Made by a program: the position numbers and the translations under genes. 64,000 nt of DNA from the NCBI GenBank assembly GCA_905116865.2, contig CAJHNH020008441.1, positions 518,762 to 582,761 of the forward strand, written 5' to 3'. Shown here piece by piece: positions 38,601 to 50,600 of this stretch. The DNA comes from Candidula unifasciata (lineage: Eukaryota > Mollusca > Gastropoda > Stylommatophora > Geomitridae). A model generated the notes under the pieces. That model was not told the DNA's origin. It saw nothing but the letters and a program-made list of their open reading frames with translations, and did no database searches. Every line of letters begins with the position of its first letter. Position 1 is the first letter of the stretch.

Positions 38601-41600
38601 AGTATTAGAACAAATCACTCCTTGTGTGGGTTTCAGGGTCCCATTCAGGATTTTTTAAAAAGAATAGGCACAACTGCCGCCTAACAAGCTTGTCATAGTA
38701 GGCAAGTAGTTAGGAGTGTGTCGTATGGCAGTTTTGTCGCGCACCTTTACTTACGGAATATTTTCACAAATCCCTCAGGTGCTCTGAGACAGGAGTGTTT
38801 TGAATGGTGGCTCTCGTTCGTCTAGAGGCCTAACCCTCGGTTCAAACTTTCCATTCAACCTGTCTCAGGGATGAGGGGACTCGAGCTCTGACTCCACAGG
38901 GTTATTATGAACACTTGGGTACCTCTCGGCCAGACGTCCTCATCACATTTTTTGCCCCCAGACTGGTAAACAACGTAAACACAGTCGAATATAAAGACAA
39001 CAGTGAATGTGACAAGACGGGAATACTTTTCCGACTACGACAATTAATTCACCACAGCAACTTAGCTAAGAACAGCAAGTCTTGTGAACTATAATTTGCA
39101 TGTATTAATTACTTCATAACAAGAAAGATAAAAGTTGTTCTAAGAACTGGAATGAATGTTCAATTCTTAGGAAAATCAAAGAAAGAAAAACAGTTTCTTT
39201 ATAGGATTGTATCTAATTCCGGAATCATGACTGCGGAGGTATGGGACAGATTATAAAGGCCCATTTGGAATCAAGCTGCTTCAGAATGTTACTCTGACTT
39301 ATCTGATTAGATCTCGCAGCTCCTCAGGATGCCAGAATGGAATTCCACACCGCCTCACTTCACAGACCGTCTTCACAAGAATTATGCCGCTTCTGGAATT
39401 GATCAAGGACAATCAACTCCCTAGAGATCGGAAGATGTCGACTCTAGTACCGTCTACACATTCAGCAACAGCAATTCACCACACCTCAGTTGCTTCTTGG
39501 GTGTTGGTAGGTGGAAGCACTCAGACCACGGACGCTTGTTGGATCTTCAAAAATCCCATGATAAATGGATAAAGAGAACAAAAGCTTGTCTTTATAACGG
39601 TCAAGTGGCAGCAAAAAAAAGTTTTAAGTATGCCCACTTGAATGGACTGCAAAGAAGTGACGTGTGAAACTACAGTCCGCATCTACAGCAGTTGGTGTAA
39701 GAATCCGGCTCACGTATGCGGTGAAGTGGTCAGACAATTTATTTTAAATAGGCGTAGAAAATGTGTCCTAACGTGTAAATCGACACTAAAAGCCTAAAAG
39801 AATCAATCTAAGAGTGAATGATATGGATTTTTCCTCTCTGGACTCCCCCACAACAAGCGAACTATATAACTACGGTCGGCCTATCCGATATCATAGTTAC
39901 AATGACGATTTTGGGGGTGTTCAAACTGTGGACCTGTCCAATGCGGTAGATGTGTGTATCCTGTTATACGACAGAGTGTTTCCTTCAAAGGCAGAGTACA
40001 TCTGCTTAAGAGTCAAGGAACCAACAGTCTGCATACAAGTAAGCCAGAACTGTAATATTTATGTGCAAGCAAAACTCAGGTTCTGGAACAAGACCAGTGT
40101 CTAGTGTGAGAAAATAAAAACTACTGGAACTTTCTGCTGAAGTTACAGCCAGTGGCTGTGAAGAAAAAGAAGATGAACAAACTTCTGACCTGATTATTGT
40201 TTTCTGACCAAATATTATAACTTTTAAATTCATGTTATTATGCGTCTGTCTTATTGTTCAAGTAAATAGCCTACAATCTTGTAATGTCAGTCTTTGTTGC
40301 ACATTCATCTGATAACTTGTCAAAATAAAATATGATTTTTTGTTAGTTAGACTGTCTGAATTGTTATCTGCAGTTGACTGAAGACACTGAAAGCATGCAG
40401 GATTACATCGATGACCTCCTGTGGCGGTGTGTCCATGTGGTGTCCTCTGAGACTCACAGATGGAGGCTGGCCACTGCCGGTCACCTAGAGGCTGAAGATC
40501 CAGGTCTGTGCTTCAATGCTTGCTCTCAACATGGCACATGTGTCAAAGGTCAGTGCATTCAGATTATTACAATCTTCTTCTTCTTCATGCGCATCTGCTG
40601 TAAACTCTGGGAAGAAAGTCCTGGTTGTTTGTCAACTTCTGGACTTTGATCTTGTTAGAATTTATGAGTGCTGTTTGCACATTCATGTTACAGATCTGGC
40701 TGATTTGTATGCAGACTGTTGGTTTCTTATCTCCCAGGCAGAAGCACTTTGACTTCAAAAGAAACATAAACTTTATCTAGAGATTGACGAGTTGATTTGA
40801 TTAGTTGATTTGATGAGTTGATTTGATGAGTTGATTTGATGAGTTGATTTGATGAGTTGATTTGATGAGTTGATTTGATGAGTTGATTTGATGAGTTGAT
40901 TTGTTGAGTTGATTTGATTTGATGAGTTGATTTGATGAGTTGATTTGATGAGTTGATTTGATGAGTTGATTTGATGAGTTGATTTGATGAGTTGATTTGA
41001 TGAGTTGATTTGATGAGTTGATTTGATGAGTTGATTTGATGAGTAGATTTGATGAGTTGATTTAATGAGTTGATTTGATGAGTTGATTTTATGAGTTGAT
41101 TTTATGAGTTGATTTTATGAGTTGATTTGATGAGTGGAGTTGATTTGATAAGTTGATTTGATGAGTTGATTTGAAGAGTTGATTTGAAGAGTTGATTTGA
41201 TGAGTTGATTTGATGAGTTGATTTGATGAGTTGATTTGATGAGTTGATTTGATGAGTTGATTTGATGAGTTGATTTGATGTGTTGATTTGATGAGTTGAT
41301 TTGATGAAGATATAAAGCTAATGAATAAATTTGTATATCTAAGGTCTGTGTGAATGTACTAGTGGATTTGGATCAGCAGATTGCTCCTTAGACTTGTCAA
41401 TAGCCCCAGAAATCATGAGTATTGTTGGAGGTTGGAGCTGTGACCTTGCCTCTGGAGACGACTGTGGCAGTGTCCAGCTACTAGGCTCTGGATTTTTGGA
41501 CACAACCAATTTGACCTGTCACCTCACAAACAATGTAAGTCTTCTGTTGACCTGCCACCTCACAAACAATGTAAGACTTCTGTTGACCTGCCACCTCACA

Positions 41601-44600
41601 AACAATTCATATAAGTGTAAATGTGTGGTTGTGGTCATATGTTGGTGTCTGTACATGTAATTGTATGTGTGCGTATGCATGGATGCATGTATAGGTATAT
41701 GTCTGTGCATGTATATCCTTAAATGTATGTGTGTGTGTTTTCTGTTTGTGCATTTATGTCTATGTATGTGTATGTGTTTTATGTTTGTATATGAGTTTGC
41801 ATGTGTGAGAACGTAGAAGTATGTATACATGCGTGGAGTGTGTACGATTATGTACAAATGATGTGTGTATGCATTATCTTTAATTTATATTTCTTTATTA
41901 TATCCATAGCATGCATTATTGATAACAGGCATTGGTACTCTGAAAAATGAGTGCTTAGCAGGGCCGAATGTCAGACGGGCCTGCCTGCCCATTTTGTAAC
42001 CATTTGAAAATAAAGTTTGTTTGTTTGTTCATTCGTTCGTTCGTTCGTTCACAAACAATGTACGTCTTCTGTTGACCTGTCACCTCACAAACAATGTAAG
42101 ACTTCTGTTGACCTGCCACCTCACAAACAATGTAAGACTTCTGTTGACCTGCCACCTCACAAACAATGTACGTCTTTTGTTGACCTGTCACCTCACAAAC
42201 AATGTAAGTCTTCTGTTGACCTGCCACCTCACAAACAATGTAAGACTTCTGTTGACCTGCCACCTCACAAATATTGTAAGTCTTCTGAGAAATATATTTC
42301 TTACAGTAATGTAGATAATTTCTCATCTACCTGGGCTGTGAATGTACTAAATAATCTTACTTTGTCCACTCATCTACCTGGGCTGTGGATGTACTAAATA
42401 ATCTTACTTTGTCCACTCATCTACCTGGGCTGTGGATGTACTAAATAATCTTACTTTGTCCACTCATCTACCTGGGCTGTGGATGTACTAAATAATCTTA
42501 CTTTGTCCACTCATCTACCTGGGCTGTGAATGTACTAAATAATCTTTCTTTGTCCACTCATCTACCTGGGCTGTGGATGTACTAAATAATCTTACTTTGT
42601 CCACTCATCTACCTGGGCTGTGGATGTACTAAATAATCTTACTTTGTCCACTCATCTACCTGGGCTGTGAATGTACTAAATAATCTTACTTTGTCCACTC
42701 ATCTACCTGGGCTGTGAATGTACTAAATAATCTTACTTTGCCCACTCATCTACCTGGGCTGTGAATGTACTAAATAATCTTACTTTGTCCACTCATCTAC
42801 CTGGGCTGTGGATGTACTAAATAATCTTACTTTGTCCACTCATCTACCTGGGCTGTGGATGTACTAAATAATCTTACTTTGTCCACTCATCTACCTGGGC
42901 TGTGAATGTACTAAATAATCTTACTTTGTCCACTCATCTACATGGGCTGTGGATGTACTAAATAATCTTACTTTGCCCATTCATCTACCTGGACTGTGGA
43001 TGTACTATAGAAACTTTTAGTGTCCACTCATCTACCTGGGCTGTTAGTGAACAAAATCTTACTTTGTCCTCTCTTTCCTGTAGGTGGTATGGAGTGGGAT
43101 ACCTTTTTGTTTCATCTGTCATCTTCTTCAATGATGTGTAGACACATTTCTTGCTGAACTATCTGGTTTAGTTATCTGACTAATGCCTGTGAATCAGTGT
43201 GAAAAGAATGTGGATTGTCTGTGACTGTAAAGGAATGTTTTTCTTCTGTTATCATCACTCGGTTGTCAGGTGCTAGCCTAGTACTGTGGGCTTTTGTGTG
43301 TGTTTTAATTTGTCTCCTTTAATCACAAAAAATGATTTGTTTGCTTGTGGAAATTTTACCACAATTAATTGTCTAGTTTTTACCCCAACTAATAAAATGT
43401 ATAGTTTGACCAAAAATAATGTACTGTATAGTTTTACCACAACTAATGAACTGTTTAGTTTTACCACAACTAATGAATTGTATAGTTTTACCACAACTAA
43501 TGAACTGTATAGTTTTACCACAACTAATGAATTGTTTAGTTTTACCACAACTAATGAACTGTATAGTTTTACCACAACTAATGAATTGTATAGTTTTACC
43601 CCAACTAATGAATTGTATAGTTTTACCCCAACTAATGAATTGTATAGTTTTACCACAACTAATGAACTGTTTAGTTTTACCACAACTAATGAATTGTATA
43701 GTTTTACCCCAACTAATGAATTGTATAGTTTTACCCCAACTAATAAATTGTAAATTTTGACAACTGATGCACTGTGAAACAACAAGATTCAAGGTTAACT
43801 GTGTCTCTTAACTTGCAGAACACAGAAAGGAAACACAATGCTGTGTTCATCAACTCGAATCATATTGTGTGCAATGTGACCTTGACAAGCTCAGCTGAGA
43901 TCCAGTTCAGCAATGATGGCGTCACTGTGGGCAACAAGCTACCCAGAATCCTCTATGATGGGTCATGTCAAACATGTGCCGGAGGAGTGTGCCAGAAGAA
44001 AGTATGTTCTGTCTGAATATTGTTGATGTGTAGCACATTATTTCCTTTACAAAAGAACGGCCATTGCTAGGGAGACTTGTGTTTTTTGCTGGCATCTTTC
44101 TATCTTTCAGGACCAGAGTTTTATATTGGGCTATGAGGAGGCATGGGACTCATAGTCCATTGCAGTGTCGTGTGACACTGTTGGTCTTTCACTTTTGCAT
44201 GTAATGTTTACTCTGAATGATAACTGTTACATTTATGGTTGAATCTCTGATTTTCAGAACAACATTTGTGTTATCAACAACAAGTGCTACAGTTGTGGCT
44301 CTGTGTTTGAGGATGATCCTAGGAGCTTTTGTCAGCCAGACAACTCCACAGACTTATGGAGTCTGATTCCTGGTGAGAAATATGTACTGTAAACATCTAG
44401 TCATGTGGTATATAGTTGTCGTCCACCAGTGGAAAATATATGTATGGTCTTTCAGTTAGCCGATGTACAAGTGCCTGTTACTGAGTGTAGCAACTGAGGT
44501 CAAGCTGAGTAAGATAGATGAAGCCTGTTCATTGTTACTGCTAGCCCTGACATGAGGGTTTGCCAGCGACTGAGGCAGTAAGCTTGAGAATAATCTGTGT

Positions 44601-47600
44601 AACAGCAAGTCTATGCTGTACTATGCAGCGCCACCAGGACTGTGTTGGAGAATAGGTTAATGCCCTGTTAGCCAGCCAGCGTATGGACACACATCATGTC
44701 ACCATCACTGCCATTCATTGTGTGCAGGATGCTAGACCTAAAAGTTCTTGTGAATAAATATATGACGGACAACTGTCGTTGAGTTTTCCTGACTATGCAA
44801 GTGTTGCGGAGCTCTCTCAATATGCCCCAACCATTTCAGTCTATCAGCTCTCATGATGCTAGTAATCAATGGTGATTTAAACAGAATATGAACTTCATTA
44901 TTGCTTCTCACTCTCCATTCCCCACTGTTCACATCTTTGATAGGTATTGCGAGATGGAGACTTTGACTTTAGCAGATGTTGAAGGGCATAGTATACTTTT
45001 GTGGTACATTACACGATCAGCGTTCCACAATGAGAGTGAATTCTCTTTCCATTGATGCCTCTATCTGGTGTAGCTCTTGCACTGCGTCGCAGGGGTTTCA
45101 GGCATAGCGAGTTGAATTTTACTACTTGTTGTCAGTGGCTAGCAATATTGCATCTTCTTTGCTGTGAGCTTTTAATGGTCTTAAAACATGTACAACTGGG
45201 CCTAACCACAGCCCCCTTACTCCACAGCCTCTGCCCCAAGACTGTATGCAGCCTCCATTATAGGCTGCATACATTTGTGTGACCTAGGATGCACCCCTGC
45301 CACATAGTGCAAGCGCTACACTAGATCGAGAATTCAATGGGGTGGGAAAGTCACTCTCAATGTGGGCCTCTTAAATTGATTAGAACCTACTTTATTTCCA
45401 GATTGCATTCTATATTGTATTTCTTCTCTCAGCATGTTGTAGCAGTCAAAAGTTATTTACTTATATGTTTTCATTCGTTAGATTTTCACATTATCGACTG
45501 TTATGTGGCCGGAGTTTATATCATTTCCCTGTCTTCTTATGATCATGTATTCTGTCTTATCTTGATTGTTGTGGCACAGGTTTCTATTTCCTCACAAGGG
45601 CGGGTTTAAATCCTCCCTCCTGATACAGACCAGAAACCGAGACAGCTGTCTTTTGATGCAAAGAGCAGTCCCTGGATACTCAGATAGAGACTCCAATTAG
45701 CTCATGTAAGAAAGTGAGCTGCTTGAATATCCCCCGAATTGGGAAAAGGGAATTTAGATGCCTAAACACTTAGACACAACAGATTACCCCTCCTGACAGT
45801 TTCCTATTCTGGTCATTAAATAAAACCCCCATCTAGAATAGTTATATTGGTGGACAGCACTAACCTGACACCACACACATCTAGAAATATGAAGGAATAA
45901 AGAAGATAGTCACATGAAACTGGTGTCATGAGAGAGTTAATGAGAATTTGTTGGGACAACCAATTACTACCTGGTGGGTTCCCAGAGGATCTTCATCCAA
46001 AATTGATGTTGAACGTTGCAACCACAAGAGACATCAAGACCTTTCTCAGGGCATCTCAGTCCTCAACTATGACCAGCCTAGCAGCGGTCTGGAAGCTCAT
46101 CCTGCCACAAGGAATCAGGCCATGGCTTGTTAGCAGCTAGGGATGGAAACAATCACAAAATGTATAGTCCCTAAATCTGTGCAGAATAAAAAAAATATTT
46201 CCAACTCTCCCCTCTCTCTCTTCATATTGTCAGAAGTAGGGAAATTGATCTCATAGCATAGTCATTTACATAGCTTTCACTTCCAACTACTGTCCAGTCC
46301 AGATGAATGGTCTTCCATCTTCTGTCCTTTACGATGACAGTGTAATACTGCATATTTCCTCACTCTCAGACAGCAATAGACAGTTATAAATGCAACACAA
46401 AATCAGACAGGATGCTGTAAAATTATTTCTATAAATAATGATGATTCTAAATAAAACTTGGAGCCTTACCTGTTTTCCAGATAATACATTGTGTAGTTAA
46501 TTTATGGTTGTAACCAGCTTTTGTTGTGCTGAAAAAAAAAAGTTTCCCAGTGTATAGTTTTCTTAGACAATATGTCATCAACATCCCGGCATTTATTAAG
46601 GCTGTGTATAAGTAAGATAATCACATGAGTATCTGTCCTAAAAACAAAAACCAGCATTTTCTAAAACACAAGTAAATATCATGAATTATAGAAGAATAGA
46701 CATGAGAAGAAAACATCTCCAATGTTACAAGAGAGTATACAAACCATGATAAACAGTCATATATCGTTTCTGTACATGCAATAGAAGGTGTATAATCTTG
46801 CAAAAGTCCTAGATACAGTCATAGGAATAGCGCCCACGGTACAGATAGACAGGAATCGTATCTAAAAGATCAATTTCAAGTTCCACCTATCATCAGCAGA
46901 AATGAATGCTTCGAGATCTTTCCTGTCTAGTACACTTCTAATACATATGTGAAATATGGCTTCCAAAAGGGAATCATGATGTATGTAATCATTAATGTGC
47001 TCACCTGGATGTAGATGTAACTATACCGTCATACTGCTAGGGTTTTTAGGTGGCTGGAAAGACAAAATCAAAGCTGTCTTCCAAAACTGCACGCTCTGTT
47101 TCCTGCCAGCGACCGGAAGTCAATACCAGCAGCATGTCTACTAGTGGGGATTCCATTGGTGGCCAGGTTTTTTGCAGCACTATTGTCGAATTTGCTAGCA
47201 GCAAATTCTATATGTCAAATCGCTGGGCTTTACCTTGCCAGAAAATTGCAAACTTTCAAAACTGGGAATTTACCAAACAGCACCTGCATATTATAGGGAT
47301 ATTCCTCTATGTAATCTCTGGCGAAAATGACATCACTCTCGAAATAGCCTAGAGAAAAAAAAACATAGGGTCAGAAGGGGTGGTACATGGCTAAAGGGAT
47401 CACTGTCTACTTAAGGCAGCATCTCCTGACATTGATTGATTACTAGTCCCATTTTGTGACCTGCTGTATACTTAGATGTCTTTTATGAATACTTTTTTTT
47501 TTTTTTAGTTTGTTCTAAATTTCTTCATTTAGCTTCTCCCCCCTGTATCTTTCCTATCCTGTTTGTGTGAGTTAAAGAAAAGATATCAGGAGCAAGTTTT

Positions 47601-50600
47601 TGTGTAGGCATGAGACACAGCAGTATACGCAGCTCCAGATATTTTAATAGTGTATAGTTTGTAGAGCGGGCTAAAGGTCGCTGTTGGGTGCAGTGTCTCA
47701 TTTTAACTGTTTTATGTGACCAAAACGTTTCATTTGCTGCTTCTCACAGTGATGTTCAGAGCTGCTTTCTGCTTTCATAATTTAGTATCTTTTCTTGATT
47801 TTTGCATTTCAAATTTGTCACTGGCATTTATCTAATCTCACTGAACTTTTTGCGTTCAATGCTGTAAGCAGGAAGAACAGCTTTATGTAACAGATCCAAG
47901 TTTATTATAGGTGACTGTATGTATATGGTCTCAAGTGACCGCCCAGGATATTGCATATTTACAATGAAATATAAAATGGAACAAAATATTTGAAGTAATA
48001 AAATGATGTTACAGTAGAAACCACAAAAAAAAAGAAACATAGAACAACAGGATTTCGTTACACAATGCTGCAACAACAATATTGATCTTGGGACTAAATA
48101 TCAGAAGATTTTTAGAACAACAGATTCAATGTTTCTCTTGTATACATACAGTTTGAGTGAACTCATTTGACATATTGTGTATTTCAGAAGAGTAATTCTT
48201 GTATTCAGTATTTCAAACGATTAATTCATTTATTGTTCTTCACCTTTAACTCTTCGAGTCCCAAGGAACGCGTCATACGTTCATATATTCCTACCTAGAA
48301 GCCCAAAGAACGCAAGATGTGCCGATTTTACGTCTTTCTTGACTACCCCTTGGGCCTGTGATGCTAAACCCTCTGGGACTCAAAGAGTTAATCCCTGTGG
48401 GTGTCAGTGGGGATGTCAGTTTCTGCTTCATTAATGGTGACCATTTTGTTTATACAAAGTTTGTGATTGGTGATATTATTAATCTGGTATTTTTTTGCAC
48501 TACAGAAGAAAAGGTGTTCACAAAACGTTTGAAGCTCCAGTCTTTGAACCAGTCTGAACTCATCACCAACTTTGGTTCAGCTGCAGTCGAAAGCAATGTT
48601 CAGCTAGTCACAGGATATGGGGGAGATAAGTCTCTTCTGCTTGCCACAGCAAACCAGTCAGTGACATTTTCCAAGATGACCTTGAGTCTGCTGGACACTG
48701 ACTCCTGCTCACTGGGCTTCACCTTGAGGTTCAACATCAAGTTCAGCCACCTGTGTGATGGAGCTTCTGTCTTTAGCACTTGGGGATATGATAACAGTGG
48801 TTCGGGTCCTGCTTTAAGTGTCTGTGATGGGTCAGCTTTTGTCCATGTTCGGACACAAGACAAGCAATGGACACTCAAAGTTGGCCAGGTTGAGATTAAC
48901 AGGTATCAGTAAATGGTGTTTGTGTGTCCAGCTAACAAATATCTGTTGTAGGCACAGCTTGTACTCCTGCTAAAGCCTGTTTTAAGGTGTGAACTAATCA
49001 ACTGTGTTTGTGCTGACAGTCTACAGTCAAAGAGGCGGGTTTGTTTTCTAGGGTCAAAACTAGGCAGTTCCTGCATCCTCTTGATACAGTAGATCCATCT
49101 TTGTGTGTCTTCATCTGTGCCTGCATCCTCTTGATACAGTAGATCCATCTTTGTGTGTCTTCATCTGTGCCTCCATCCTCTTGATACAGTAGATCCATCT
49201 TTGTTTGTCTTCATCTGTGCCTCCATCCTCTTGATACAGTAGATCCATCTTTGTGTATCTTCATCTGTGCCTGCATCCTCTTGATACAGTAAATCCATCT
49301 TTGTGTGTCTTCATCTGTGCCTCCATCCTCTTGATACAGTAGATCCATCTTTTTGTGACTTCATCTGTGCCTCCATCCTCTTGATACAGTAGATCCATCT
49401 TTGTGTATCTTCATCTGTGCCTGCATCCTCTTGATACAGTAGATCCATCTTTGTGTGTCTTCATCTGTGCCTGCATCCTCTTGATACAGTAGATCCATCT
49501 TTGTGTGTCTTCATCTGTGACTGCATCCTCTTGATACAGTAGATTCATCTTTGTGTGTCTTCATCTGTGCCTCCATCTTTCTTGATACAGTAGATCCATC
49601 TTTGTGTGTCTTCATCTGTGCCTGCATCCTCTTGATACAATAGATCCATCTTTGTGTGTCTTTATCTGTGCCTGCATCCTCTTGATACAGTAAATCCATC
49701 TTTGTGTGTCTTCATCTGTGCCTGCATCCTCTTGATACAGTAGATCCATCTTTGTGTGTCTTCATCTGTGCCTGCATCCTCTTGATACAGTAGATCCATC
49801 TTTGTGTGTCTTTATCTGTGCCTGCATCCTCTTGATACAGTAGATCGATCTTTGTGTCTTCATCTGTGCCTGCATCCTCTTGATACAGTAGATCCATCTT
49901 TGTGTGTCTTCATCTGTGCCTGCATCCTCTTGATACAGTAGATCCATCTTTGTGTGTCTTCATCTGTGCCTCCATCTTTCTTGATACAGTAGATCCATCT
50001 CTGTGTGTCTTCATCTGTGCCTCCATCTTTCTTGATACAGTAGATCCATCTTTGTGTGTCTTCATCTGTGCCTGCATCCTCGTGATACAGTAGATCCATC
50101 TTTGTGTGTCTTTATCTGTGCCTGCATCCTCTTGATACAGTAGATCCATCTTTGTGTGTCTTCATCTGTGCCTCCATCTTTCTTGACACCATCATCTTTA
50201 GCAGTAGATCTCAGGTTCAGAAGTAGCAATCCAGGATATGATTCACAAGAGGAAGAGGAAGAAATCACCACCATCTTTATCATTATTAACAGCATCATCT
50301 CTTTTATCTTAACACTATCATCATTATCATCACTATCATTATTAACATATTTACTATATCATCCTCATCAATAATATCATCATCATCATTCCCATGACCT
50401 TCGAGACATTTAGTAATGTAAGTGCTAATATACTTAGCCAAACGATGTGACCTGCGACCTGTTTGCTGATACTTTCCCAGACTTGTACAAGTGGATGTCA
50501 GCTGGTCAGCTTCATTGGGCCTCACCGTCTCTTGGGCCAACTACACTTACACAACAAGGCTGTACTCTGTGCTCCAGAAACCCGCCCGCCCAATGCAAGA

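Noticed and set aside
38808..38860. tRNA or tRNA-derived SINE
   Set aside because: A B-box-like GGTTCAAAC is present, but there is no full cloverleaf or clear A box.
47050..47352. 100-codon frame in intron 19
   Set aside because: No domain, no homologous module counterpart and no phase-compatible splice sites noticed.
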